NCBI RefSeq assembly: GCF_000002235.5
Contig: NW_022145527.1
Span: 702,202 to 766,201 of the forward strand
Direction of reading: 5' to 3'
From: Strongylocentrotus purpuratus
Lineage: Eukaryota > Echinodermata > Echinoidea > Camarodonta > Strongylocentrotidae
Length of the DNA: 64,000 bases
The position numbers and the translations under genes are program-made. This document shows positions 10,200-23,100 of the stretch, one piece after another. How positions within the stretch are numbered: position 1 is the first letter of the stretch; each line of letters begins with the position of its first letter. Under the pieces are notes generated by a model. It worked only from the letters and a program-made list of their open reading frames with translations. It was not told where the DNA came from and did no database searches.

Positions 10200-11940
10200 T
10201 TTATTCTGTATTGTGTTGTATTATTTATGAATAATATCATTCCTATTTTTATCTCCAGGTATGTTATGTAATAGCAGACTTGATGTGTAATTTACATTGT
10301 GTTTATTTGTGTTATAGATTATATTTTTGAGAACATGTAAATGTTATTAGAAAGCTTAATGTAGTCGAGTTTTAATGATAGTGTCGTCTATATAAAAAAA
10401 AAATCCTCAAAAGGCTCATTCACATATAATGCGGTAAACAGCAGTAAAACAACTTGTTGTGTAGACCAGTTGGTGTACACGCTCGCATAGAATAGGCCGT
10501 GCATGAAACCGAAGTTGGAGTTGGGTTGCGTACGTGGCGTGTTATGTTATCCTTTCTTCACACTGGATTAAAGTGTTATGAGGTTGAATTTATACAATCA
10601 AGCTACATAGGAATTTTTTGTTGTTGAGGTGATTGGCACAATGCCATGCACTTAATTTGCATCAGCGGTTTACTGTGTATTAAGCGCTTTATAAATGTAA
10701 TTTATTATTATTATTATTATTACTGTGACATATGAGAATGAGGCTAAAATAGTAGCAATTTAGTTCAAATTTTATAGTCTTTTGGGATATTTTGGAGTAA
10801 TCAAATAACTTTTATCATTTACAATCAAGAATTTGAACAATCAAGAAAAAAAAGGCGGTAGAATTTTCAATGAAACATGTGTCCATGTACAGTTTTGCTT
10901 CCAATGACTTTCTTCTTGCCAAATTGACTACTTACAAAAAGAGAAGAGGAGAGAGAGAGAGAGAGAAAGGCTTTTTTATTAGTGGTCCAATTTATTTATT
11001 TATTTAAAACTTCACAAGCTGTTGATCTTATTTTTCTGCTTTCATACACATGAACTTATTACAAGGGTTGGATTGCCCTTTAGTACAGTTAGATGTGTTC
11101 AACAACATATTGGACTAAGCATTGTGGATGATAAGAGCTAGTAACAACAATAAATCTTTGCCATCGGGAAGTTTCTTGCTTTGCAAATGGAAGCCCTTAA
11201 ATATTTTAATTCACAAGTACACAGTATGCAGACTTTGCTCATATGTTTTTTTTTGTAATTTGTGAGTCTTCTGTAATTACACAATTATCACTGCTGTTTT
11301 ATTCTCTGCATGTATGTCTATTTCTATTTGTGTTTACCTATTTTAATTTCTGAAATGGTTATCCAGGGTGTATGTATTTTAGGTTATGCAGTGCTATCTT
11401 ATGTAGGCTTAAATGTATGTATACATCGGGCTATATTATGTATTTATATTCCACATACTAAGAAATTTGCTTTATGATTGGTCAAAAGTAAATCATGTGA
11501 TGAAAGATAGTTCGCCCATCATTGATGGGAGAAAAATGTTTGTTACACTGTGTAGATAGTAGTACAATCTACACAGTGCAACATACTTTCTTGTATACGT
11601 GAATACACGTACGGACATACGTATTGCTACATGCACTATACGTATCGCACACAGTTTGCTAGCTATTAACTGATGATTTGTTGCTCTAAAATGACGGAAG
11701 AAGTGAAATGTTTCCGATAAGGAATATATACCAAATAATCACCTCTTGGTTTCAGGCAATGGCAAACTATCAAATCGGGTAATTATCAGGCCTGATATAT
11801 ATATAATTTTTTTGAAATTTAGTTTTGTGTTTGTGTAGTTGTACATATCGATTTTAAAAGACAGTTTTGTACCAATGAAAGTTGTGTACATGGTTTACAT
11901 GTAGACTCCTCTGTTGGAGTACTTTTTTTTTCCTTCTTCA
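10200..11940. other. intergenic DNA after the W-repeat gene
   Basis: No exon-like frame or RNA gene is visible. It contains a GCGCTTTATAAATG + (TTA)n retroposon-like tail at 10681-10724, a (GA)n tract at about 10945-10970 and AT-rich unique sequence. Confidence 0.6.
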
Positions 11941-11977
11941 TTTGTATTATCACATGCTACTAAATACTAATTTTAAC

Positions 11978-12780
11978 TTGTCATCATCATCAATACTATC
12001 ACCATTATCATCAGCATCATCACTAGCATCACGATCCTCGGCAGCAGCATTATTGTATCCTCATTGTTATCATTATCATCTTCATATTTATTACCATTAT
12101 CATGTTCTCGATCTTCATCATCATCATCATCAAAATAATGATCTTTATCCTCCTCCTCCTACTCCTTATCATCATCACCACTATCAATATCTGTATCATT
12201 AGCATCATCATCAACATCATCATCACTTGTATCATCATCCTCCTACTCATTATCATCATCATCACTATCAATATCTGTATAATTAGCATCATCATCAAAA
12301 TAATGATCTTTATCCTCCTCCTCCTACTCATTATCATCATCACCACTATCAATATCTGTATCACTAGCATCGTCATCAACATCATCATCACTATCAATAT
12401 CTGTATCATTAGCATCGTCATCAAAATAATGATCTTTATCCTCCTCCTCCTACTCCTTATCATCATCACCACTATCAATATCTGTATCATTAGCATCATC
12501 ATCAACATCATCATCACTTGTATCATCATCCTCCTACTCATTATCATCATCATCACTATCAATATCTGTATCATTAGCATCGTCATCAAAATAATGATCT
12601 TTATCCTCCTCCTCCTACTCCTTATCATCATCACCACTATCAATATCTGTATCACTAGCATCGTCATCAACATCATCATCACTTGTATCATCATCCTCCT
12701 TATCATACTCATCATCATATTTATCATACTCATCATCATATTTATTCTTTCCATCCTCATAACCATTATCATTAGCATCA
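11978..12780. repeat. TCA/ATC satellite with higher-order units
   Basis: Triplet repeats of TCA/TCC/ATC type are organised into longer blocks: aataatgatctttatcctcc recurs near 12133, 12298, 12426 and 12590, and atcaatatctgtat-like blocks recur between them. The spacing is roughly 125-170 bp, so this is a minisatellite grown from a microsatellite. Frames of 250+ codons on both strands are artefacts. Confidence 0.88.
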
Positions 12781-12879
12781 ATAGCATAGAATCAAAACAA
12801 TCATCATCGGCCACCACCACCACTAATAATATCCCACCACACAATTTTTTTCTTTTTTAATTTTATCTTCATTTATTTT

Positions 12880-14530
12880 AGATTACTGTTATCATCACCA
12901 TTTCATACTTGAATATACATAAATGTTTCAATAATAATTTTTCAATCATCACCTCACAAGGAAACACATCTTCGTACTTGAATTCATGGCATGTTTTCAG
13001 TTTTCTAAATTTCATATTGATGTACCACTCATTAAAAGCATATTGTGCAATTGTAAATGACAATCTTTGATTCACATCTGCCAAAATGTTGATTTTTTTT
13101 TTTGTATCAACATGCAGGAGGTTCTTAAAACAATAAATTATTTGTAAATTTTCAAAAGCAAATAAGTTCTTTCTTTTTTGTATTTTTGTGAGTGTGCGTG
13201 GGTGTGTTCAAGAAATGGGTGACTTCAGCCCCTACTTTCAAAGTCTCAAAAAAAAAATATCGTTATTTCATGATTTAGAATTTACATGGGTAACCTATCA
13301 CTAAAAACATCTGTTGAAAGTTGAAGAAAAAAAAAGTAAGTTAGAAAACATCAGCAGCATCTAAATTACAATGTACATTCACATGTACAGTACAGTATAC
13401 ATGTAATTTTAAAACACACAAAACAGATGTGTATAACCAAAGAGATATCTCCTTGGTATAACAAACATTTGCCCGGTTATTAGTTTAACATTTTGTACAG
13501 CATATCAATAATAAAATATTCATAAACTTTGTCAACTTTCAATATCAAATAATACTAATTTTTTTAATAAAGATTCCCGAGATATCCAGTGAAAAAAATT
13601 TGTCAACAGGGGCATTGACTGTGATGGCATTTGAAGGGGGAAGGAGGGAAGATGGGCATCCAAAATTCTTCAACAACCAAAACATAATTTGCTATCAAGG
13701 GGAAAAGATTCCTCATATTTTTCAAAAGAAAAACATTGTTAGTTTAAACATATTTGTGGCTTACACCCAGTAAATAAGATTGATTGATCGATCTGTAATT
13801 GAAAATCAACCGAACAAAAAAAGTTTACCCGGATTTCTAAGGGCTTATGGATAACGAGCGTGAAGAAAATGGAGAATAACATAAAACGTTGCGTTTACGG
13901 AACCATGCCCTGTTCATTGCAATCATGTAAGGGTGCGTTTTGAATATACAGTAGTATTACGACATGGAATTACCAACATACAAAACAAATCTTTATGTTG
14001 ATTTGTTCACTTTAACATATTTCATTTGCTAATTGATCAAGAACTTTGACTATTTGCATGCAAAATAGTTTACATACATGCATATGCATTAATTGACTGA
14101 TCCTTTTGTGATGATCCTTTCACAATTTGTGGTTTGACTCAATAACTTTTGATCCAGAGCCATAAAAAATATGAAGGACGCATGAGTAGAGAGGGCAATT
14201 TTTTTTGCAGACACTGCATCCATTTTTGTTTCATTACAATACGGCATTTTGATGCCTGGAATTGGAGAAAGAAAAATCTTTGAATTGGCGACACGCTGAA
14301 AGAGTCAAAATCATTACTTTTCAATAAAAAATATTTTAAAAATTCAACTTTCCAACTACATTCCCACACATGTACATGTATACTGTTTGCAGAGCCATTA
14401 TGGTTTATTTCAACAATGTGGCCCAAAAAAAGAAAAATATTATTGCTGCCAACTTGAAGAACAATAATGTGATTGATTTAACCTTAAAAATAACCCTGTC
14501 CTAAAAGGGAAAAAACAATTGTACATTGTG
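12880..14530. other. intergenic DNA, no gene seen
   Basis: AT-rich DNA without supported exons. Short frames on either strand lack recognisable domains. Confidence 0.55.
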
Positions 14531-14531
14531 A

Positions 14532-14618
14532 GATGTGATGTGGTCTAGCAGTACCATCATTCTCTATCTTCGCTTACAACTGACCCTGATGGACCTCGGT
14601 TCAAACCTGGGTCACATC
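14532..14618 (+). tRNA. tRNA-like sequence (type II length), probably pseudogene or SINE head
   Basis: A 7-bp perfect acceptor pair (GATGTGA with TCACATC), a 4-bp D stem (TGGT/ACCA) and a pairable T arm around TTCAAAC enclose 87 nt. The anticodon region does not form a clear 5-bp stem and 7-nt loop. I could not assign an amino acid. It adjoins the mobile element starting at 14640. Confidence 0.45.
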
Positions 14619-14639
14619 TTTGGGCTGGTGAACAGTTGA

Positions 14640-14982
14640 AGGTATAGACCAGTTTTGGAAACGCCCCCCTCTCAAAAAATAAAATGGAAGCTCTTATTAC
14701 CAATCGTGTGAAAGAATATGTTTTGACTAATATGTGATGATAAAAATCTTGCCTGGAAACCGCCTACTAATTGATATATTTGATAAGTTATTACATCTAT
14801 CCGGACTGGACAGATATCCCGTAGTCCCATATACATCTTTCTGTGTACAGTGCTTGTAACTTTACCAAGACTGGGCCAAATTTCTGATCATTTTGATGAT
14901 TCCAGTACTTTCTGATTGATTCCACAACGTTTGTTTCACAATGCAATCGCATGACCAGAACTGGTCTATACCTTTAAAGGTC
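14640..14982. mobile_element. TIR element with TTAA-like ends
   Basis: Left aaggtatagaccagttttgg and right ccagaactggtctatacctt are inverted with one mismatch; TTGA and TTAA stand outside them. A related copy lies at 7300-7530 in the opposite orientation. Confidence 0.7.
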
Positions 14983-15601
14983 ACTACCCAGAAATAAATA
15001 ATCATATCTGAATAATACATGTCTGAACAAACCCAAGTACACACACATATATGGAGATGATAAATGCTTTTAATGATAATGGTCTTCTAAAACAGCTAGC
15101 AGTCGCAATATATAGGAAAAGGTGACACACATGTACAAGCAATGGCCATTAACACAAAGCTGTGCAAATGACTGTATGATCGATCAATGAATTGATGACA
15201 TAGTCTAGTGATTAATAGCGAAATAGCAGTTAATTATTAAGATCGCTAACACATCTTTGTGTTATTGAGCTAAGGATTGTGCCTACGTTAATGCATGGAT
15301 TTTGTGATAAAATATAGAGCTCAATCCTCTTCGTTGTTTCTCATTCTTTGTTTTACAGATGCACATGATCATTAATATTTGAATGGCCACTTGCTCAATT
15401 TTGCAACTTTCTTAATCGGACCTTCTAATGGTTGAATTAATTTTCCCATCCAAGTTTTAAAGTTCAAAACTTGACCTTGATAAACTTGATGTTGGTAGAC
15501 TATTAATCCATCTTTGATTTGATGTATATCTTATATTTTATAGACAATTTGTATGAACATTTTGAATAATGAGTGTCCACTTTCTTTTTTTGCTGAATAC
15601 C

Positions 15602-15629
15602 GTATATATATATATATATATATATATAA
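15602..15629. repeat. (TA)n microsatellite
   Basis: A pure TA run. Confidence 0.9.
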
Positions 15630-15775
15630 TCAGAGATACTGCTAAGATAAGTCTGTATTACTGTGTATTACTATAATAATAATACATTCAAGAAAATAAA
15701 ATAGCTAGAAAATGGTGACTTTTCTAATTTGTCTAAATTATCATTGGTTTGTTATTTAGTGCTTGAAAAGGATAA

Positions 15776-15951
15776 TATAGTCAACGTGTCTATAAAGGCC
15801 ACCGATGGGACACAGGAAAACTGGCCACTGCAGACAGGTGGCCTTTCTAGACAGGTTCTACAAGTTTCCTCCCAGAGGGAGACAATATAGGTGACCACCA
15901 TAAACAAGTGGCCTTTACAAACAGGTGATCACTAAGACAGTTTTGACTATA
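15776..15951. mobile_element. short TIR element with GGTGGCCTTT motifs
   Basis: tatagtcaacgtgtcta on the left and agacagttttgactata on the right are imperfect inverted repeats. Between them acaggtggccttt-like motifs recur in both orientations. About 176 bp, non-coding. Confidence 0.5.
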
Positions 15952-15959
15952 TGTCAATA

Positions 15960-17050
15960 CTATTACTAGTCAAATGGCTTCTTCACATATGAAGCGGGAA
16001 ACCACATGGCTTTTTTTCTTATCGTGTCCCGGTAAATGAAAGGCAGGTTGGAATAAAAATGAGTAGCTGCTCGCAATAAAGTTTCTACGCGTACTCGCCA
16101 TCTTTGGGATACATAATAAGCCAGTTCACGGTTGCAGTCTGAGCATGAGCAGATAAAGGTCATTGCAGACCAAATTTTGAAATACACGGAGACGAAATAC
16201 TGGTTACGTGCTGATGAAAGCTATGTAATCACTATTCATTCATGAACAAGCAGTGCACTCCATGATACACAGGTGGAAGTATTCTTTGAAAAGGGGAAAC
16301 AAAGGCTATTTATATAGCACCTCCATTGCTGTAGGAGTGATAATTTCAAAATGTACAAAGTGCGACTTCTTCATGTTTTGAAGATCTGTGCATATTCGGG
16401 GTCATTGCCGTAATGTGCTAACCGTGAACTGGTCTATTGTGAAGCGTTTCACACTCACATCATTAATGTAGAATGCTGCCTTTCACTTCATCATATGTAA
16501 ACAAGCCCTCAACAAATTATCCCCAAACTTTCAGACCAAAATACTCTGCGGTTTTTCTCGATATAAGTGAAAATTAAACCACAATTGTGGTATGGAGGTT
16601 AAACGCTATGAATTTTCCTGAATAACTTGGAGAACACAATCCGAGCAACGCTCCCCTTCCGGCTAACACAAGCACATATCCTCACGAGACCGTCAGCAAG
16701 CATCTGTCAAAACTTTCTTCCTGCGGATACCCAGACGCTCGTCTATGAGATCATATCCGGTTTCCATGGCAGTTCCGCACAACAGTTGAGTTATTACCGC
16801 TGCCGATTGCTAAGCCAGTTCCGTCTTTGACAAAACGCAGAGGTGAATCACAATACTTTCAGGCCCTTGCCTATGTTGTACCTGACCAATCGTACTCTGG
16901 TTTGCCATTTAAAGACACGGTTCGACTGCTGTGCAATCGCTTGAAATACATGTACGACTTCGGTAAAACATGCACGGGCCTGCAATTGTGTGGTCAAAAA
17001 TTTTCTCCTTCCACCTATCTGGACTCTGGAGTCGCCATGACAGCATGATG
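15960..17050. other. intergenic DNA / probable 3' UTR side of the SUZ-domain gene
   Basis: No exon is supported on either strand. The 3' UTR of the minus-strand gene ending at 17057 should occupy the upper part; I saw no clear minus-strand AATAAA within it. Confidence 0.45.
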
Positions 17051-17056
17051 GCCTCG

Positions 17057-17108
17057 CTACCTCTTGGTTGTGCCTAGACTTGCGGCCGGCCGAGAACTGT
17101 CTTTGGAC
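17057..17108 (-). CDS. SZRD1: SZRD1-like terminal exon
   Basis: A pyrimidine-rich tract ends in tttgcag before 17108. Phase 2 matches exon 4. It encodes SKDSSRPAASLGTTKR and TAG. The site is good and the frame fits, but homology to known SZRD1 tails is weak. Confidence 0.6.
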
Positions 17109-20100
17109 CTGCAAATTGAATGACATGAAGGAAAGATATATCATCAAACATAACAAAAGGCAAAAAGAGAGCGAGAGAGGAGGAGAAGAGGAAGAGAAAG
17201 TGGAAAGAGAGGAAGTGAGCAAGAGAGATGGTCATATGATCAGACAGAGAATGCTCCACAGCGAAAAAAAGAAAAAATTGAAAAAAAATATTATATGAGA
17301 CATAAAATACAAAGATGCATCATCCACTTGTAGTTTGATTTTGATTTTGATTTGATTTTCTTCTGCATTCATGTAAGTTTACATTGTACAGTAACCGACA
17401 CAAAAGGAAAAGAAAAAGAGAGAGAAGCAGGAGAAAATAGAGGAAGAGAGAAAGTGAGTAAGAGAGACGATAAAAAGATCAGAGAGGGGGAGGGCATGAG
17501 AGGGAGGAGGAGGAAAAGGAGGAGGAAAAGGAGGAGGAGGAGGAGGAGAGAGAAAGAGGGAGAGAAAGAGAGAGGAAGAGAGGAAGGGAGAGAGAGAGAC
17601 AAAGAGAGAGAGAAATACATACCTAGGAGCCGGTTCAGAAAAGTCAGTTTCGGCTGATCCAAGGATCCTTAATCTGGCTTGCTTGTACTCTTCTTCTCTC
17701 TCCGCTAAAGTCTTTTGCTTGGTCTTCAAGAGAAATCAATTTGGAAAAAAGTTGTGTTTCAAATATGAATCCCTATAATTCCTGCCATTGAATCATGTCA
17801 AAAAGAATATCATTACCATATTTGCCGGCGTAAAGACCGCAGTATTTTTGGAAGAGAAAATATCAAAAAGTCGGGGTGCGGCATTTATGACGAAAGAGTA
17901 AAAAAAAAAAAAAAAATGAAAGTCAAAACCAGCACGAATTTGCACATATGGGACTAGAAACGGTAAAATAACTATACCACTATGGTACAGGACATTTCCA
18001 CACATCTTAACGACAATTTTACCTTGCATTGTTGACATGAAGACGAAAATAAACGTCCTAACACAACATTTGCCGATAGACCTTGATCTAAGTTCGTGCC
18101 AATGCATTGCAAAAGTAAATAAGGGACCCTTTTAACGGAGCTGCCGCGAACATCCATCTGAAGTCGCCATTTTGTTTTTCCATTTTATGCAGTTTCGCAT
18201 TACACCGTACAATGTGGCAGGGGTATATATCAGACACCAAATCTGCCTGTGATCACTTTTTTAGCTAAACTTCCGGTAAATTATAAGAATATTCGTGAAT
18301 TTGGTATCAGTTTGTAAAAAAAAAAAGTGTTTTCGAGAAAATTATGATTATTTTGTTTTGTCCATGTGTTTTTTTTTTTTTTTAAATGTCAAAATCGGGG
18401 GTGCAGCCTATGCGGCGGTGCGGCCTATGCGCAGTGCAGCCTTATCGCCGGCAAATACGGTAGTAGAATTCATGTAGAGAATTGCGGTAATCTTCTGGAC
18501 ATGTTTTGTTTATGCTCCATTCTGGTTTGGTAAAAAAACAAAGTGTGATTTCAAAGGCTAAATGAATATTCACTTCTTCAGAACGGACCATGTCGAAACA
18601 TTAATTGATTAAATATGTGTATACTCTTCTCCAGCATGGGCCGTATCAAAAATGTAAAAGTTATTCAATGTGAATATTTTTTCTTCAGAATGGCGTATGA
18701 AATTTATTGCATACCGTATTACAAAATGCGTAACGGTAGGTGCCAGATAGAATTTATGAAAATCATCCACCATGAGCTATTGTGTACCCTACAAAAGCCT
18801 GAAATATGGCATGACAAAATTTAAAGGGCCTGCATTAACGCTTTGCCTGATAATGTGACATGTGCTTTAGGCCAAATTAAAAAAAAAAAATTGTTTAGTA
18901 TCCTGCCTTTTTGAAAAATAGGGAGGAGGCCCTTTTTATTTATTTATTTTCTTCAAAATGGCCACTCTGTACATTTTTCCTGACAGTCGGGCTATTTTTC
19001 ACGATGGCCGCCTGTATTTTTTTTTTTTTTTTTTTAAATCAGAATTAGATCATTTTAGCAGTATGTTTTTTCATGTTTTAATTCATTCAGTTCAGTTTAT
19101 TTTATTTTTGCACGGCAAAGAAAAAACATTGCTCCTCTCCACCCAGGTTTTAAAAGGTTACCTGGTAGGATGCGAACATCATTGTGGTTGGATTAGCATG
19201 TGCACGCCTGTTAAAAAGTGACTAGCTGGAACACTCACCAGGGAATGGAGAAACGTAATTGAATACAGTGACAGGGGTAATAATAATGATGTGAATGATT
19301 TGGCCATATAAAGGTACTATGCCCTATTTGCAGGCCAAACAAAATGAAAAGGTTAATTCAAACGGCCTTGAAAGAAAATACAAATTTAGAACTTCCCTCA
19401 AAACAAAAGGGCTTGAAAAAGGCTTTTAGTGGGAAAATAACTTAGGTGATTGCAATCACCTTAGTAATAGTATTGATTTTCAGACCCTTTTACCGAATGG
19501 TCATATGTTTTGTGCTGCACAAAGATTCAGTCAGTTTAATTTGGGCCATTACAAGTAGTGGGTTATTGATGTAGACAAATGCTCATGTACATGTACCTGT
19601 TACACTTACAGCTTATTTTATGTACCAGGGTACGTTATTACCAAAGAAAAAAAGATGTCACTCAGTCACTCAATAGTGTCTGACAGTGAAGTCTAGAGGT
19701 AAACGGTTTCCTTGCATAATTTGAGTACTAGGACACTGCTAATGTTTAAATTTCAGATAGGACATAAATGACATATTCATAATTCCTGCAAAGTTCTACA
19801 GAATTTGATGTTGGCTGCAAAAGGGACATAGTATCTTTAATGGTAATGCGCTTTATAAGTAACAGGTATTATCATTTATCAAAATCGCTATTATCATTAC
19901 AATGTGGGAGAAAGTCATAAATGAAGTGTCATACCTTGTTGACATCCTTGTTCTCTGTTGCATTCTGGTCTCCTCCAGCCTCTGTTGGTCGCTTGAGGAT
20001 TCTAAGCTGTGGCTGGTAGGATGTCCTTTGGGTGTCTTCCTGGAGTAGAACCACAGCCGGTGTCGCATCCTTCTTTCTACACCAATATAAAACAACAATA

Positions 20101-23100
20101 ATAATGTTTATGTTCTGGATGTATATGGCACTTGATGCATTGGCGATATCGCTTGGTGCTTTAGACTTTAGATACCCTGGTCATATCAAGATGTTAAAGA
20201 AGAAGAAAAAGAAGAAGTAGAAGAAGAAGAAGAAGTAGAAGAAGAAGAAGAAGGAAAAGAAGAAGAAGAAGAAGTAGCAGAAGTAGAAGAAGAAGAAGTA
20301 GCAGAAGTAGAAGAAGAAGAAGTAGCAGAAGTAGAAGAAGAAGAAGTAGCAGAAGTAGAAGAAGAAGAAGTAGCAGAAGTAGAAGAAGAAGAAGTAGCAG
20401 AATAAGTAGAAGCAGAAGAAAGAGAAAAGAAGGAAAAGAAAAAGAACAAAAATAGGAAGAAGAAGTAGTAGAATAGGAAGAAAAAGATAAGAAAAACAAA
20501 ATAAGAAGGAGAAAAAGAAGAAGAAAGAAGGAAAAGGAGAAGAACAATGAGAAAAAGAGGAGAAAATGGAGGAGAAAAAGATGAAGAGTTAGTGAAGGAG
20601 GGGGGAAATGGATTGATAATACTATACTTAGGCTCTTTCTATTTTAACAAAGATTAGATAGGGAAACTCATGACCCACTTTTCCTCTTAATACTCAATAT
20701 TTAAACTTTTATAGGAACTTACTCTTGAGTAGCCCGATCACGCTGCTTCTGTGCCTCCTTTAATTTCTTTTCGAGAACCTACAATTACAAAAAATGAGAG
20801 AAAAAAAAGGAAAAATGTAATTTACTAGTCCCATATGCATGCATTACAGCTTCCTCTTCTTATTCAGGTGCAGTACATGCCACCGTCAGGTGTATTGTCG
20901 TACTGTTGAGGTGCAGTGCAGATGTGTGGAGTTGTACAATGTCTGAAAAAAGGTACAGTTAATTGAGTGCAAGTAAAAACAACTACCACGTTAGCGGAGT
21001 TGGGTTTTTTTGTACCTCTTGCTTAAAGTTGTTAACAGAGGTACAATGAACGGTGTTCTGAGGGAGGGAGTTTCAGAGTCTTATTGCATCCGGGAAAAGG
21101 AACTATGATCTTCTTGGAATGCCCTCTGTGCAGGGATGTAAATGGAGTGAGGAAAGTGTGTGGGATGTCTATCAGCGAGCTGGTGATGCGATAGATCATC
21201 ATCACCTTAGCCTGTGGCAGTGCCCTTCATTCTTGTAATGTTGACTACTTGAGCTGGTTCAGCATGGCTGCTACGCTGCTTGTTCTGCGCTGGTCATTGA
21301 AGATGATGCGTACATAGCACCGTTGAACCATTTCAAGCTTCTTGATGTTTGCTTGCGTGTGAGGGTCCCATATGATGCTGGCATACTCCATGATTGGTTC
21401 TTTAGCCTTTCTACGACATAGTTGGATATTCCTTTGAAGAAACTAGAAAGGCATTGGTGTAATTGGCCTTTTTGGTGACAGTGTTGGTTCCAGCTGAGAT
21501 TCTTCTGCAACTCAACACCTAGATACTTTGCTGTATTTTTTGTCAGCTAGGGTCCGTCCGTGGATAGAGTAGGATTTGATGAAGGGTTTGCGTTCATTGG
21601 TGTCTTGGAGAACCTGCTCCCAGCATTGGAGCTAGTAAAGATCCTCTTGGAAACGTAGGGCATCTTCCTCTGTCTTGATGTTGCTGTATAGCATACAATC
21701 ATCACCGAATTTGTCGCAACAATTTCGCGCATAGTGGCAATTTTTCATGGGGCTATGCCCCAGCCCCCCCCCCCCCCATTCAGTGTTTATTTAGGGTATC
21801 TTTCTTCATCTTCCTTCCTTTTGAAAAAAAAACCCTAAGTCCGGTGTGTAAAGTCAATAAGGGCCGTATTTTGGGGTACTACGAGCTGGACTTTGGTGCA
21901 TGAAAACCGCTGCACAATTACAAGTGCATACCAAGGGCGGGTTGCGGGCGGGTTGCAGGCGGGCGCGCGCATGTGTGAAGTTATCTCCTGAATTACAGTA
22001 GATAACTTCACAAGTACATAGTGCGCACACCCGCCCGCAACCCACCATCGGTATGCACTTTGTGTCAAGGCTTGACATTATTTTCCCGTATTTGTTACGC
22101 CGCAGAATAATTACCTTTTGTACCTGAACTGAGACTATCAGCACTTTCGCTACAGCGCAAAATAAGACCGTACGAAGGTACTTCAACCATGTTGGTTGAT
22201 CCTAGTTTTTTCTTCATTTATATGCAAAACTGAAGGTATGTTTAATTCCGTGCTATTATTCTTATAAGTACATGTTATGCTACGATTGTACGTGTATCTT
22301 TAATGTTTTTGAGATTTGTAGGACAAATTTGGGCCTCTTTTGAAGTGTGGATAGTGGTAAAAGTCCGTAATGGTATTGACTGTGCTTACGGTACTTGTGA
22401 AAGTGATTGATAATTTGTAAAATAATTCTTGGTTATATACTTCAAGGAAGTGTAAGAGATGCTGAAATGTCTCATGATAGTGTATAAGTTATCTGGAGAC
22501 GTTCATTATTGTTTTTGTTGTCATATTTCATAAATTCGGGATGACACGTGAGACCTATTTTTCTTATGCTATTTTAGGACTTCATTTAATTGTAGTACCT
22601 GTACGTACAGATTATATAGCGGAGGGATATTTTTCGACGCCATTTTTAGTAAGGCTGTGCACAACAGTGTAATGAGGTACCCGAGTACACTCCCATGCTT
22701 ACAAGCGAATACTCGAGTATTCGGACGCCATGTTTTTTTGTTTTTTTTTGAATTTTTTTGAATTTTTTTTTTTGTTGTTGATTTGTTGATTTTTTTTTTT
22801 TGTTGCCACTACCATACATACCACTGGAGCAGCTGCAGTGTCCCAGTTCTGTCGCCGAAAACGCATGCAATTTTACTTTGAGTTGCAGTTGAAGGCGCCG
22901 ATTTAATAATAATAATAACAGTGAACAATGCTGTTTTAAAAACCAAAGATGGCAGAATAATCCATTTTCCTCCAAGTCCAAGCAGAAATCCAGACATTTG
23001 GTCCCAGTTTCTGAGTGGTGAGTTTGACAGTGCTTGAGTTGGCAAAAACATTTTTACCGACGGCACCATGCCAGCGGCCGCCGCTCACCCAGGCACGGCT

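Noticed and set aside
12050..12860. Open frames of about 250 codons on both strands
   Set aside because: They arise from TCA/ATC triplets without stops; Met/Ile-only composition.
17352..17662. Arg/Glu/Lys-rich and Ser/Leu-rich frames
   Set aside because: GA-repeat by-products; only the adjoining SUZ exon is coding.
20186..20547. Leu- and Ser-rich frames on the minus strand
   Set aside because: AAG-repeat translation in an intron.
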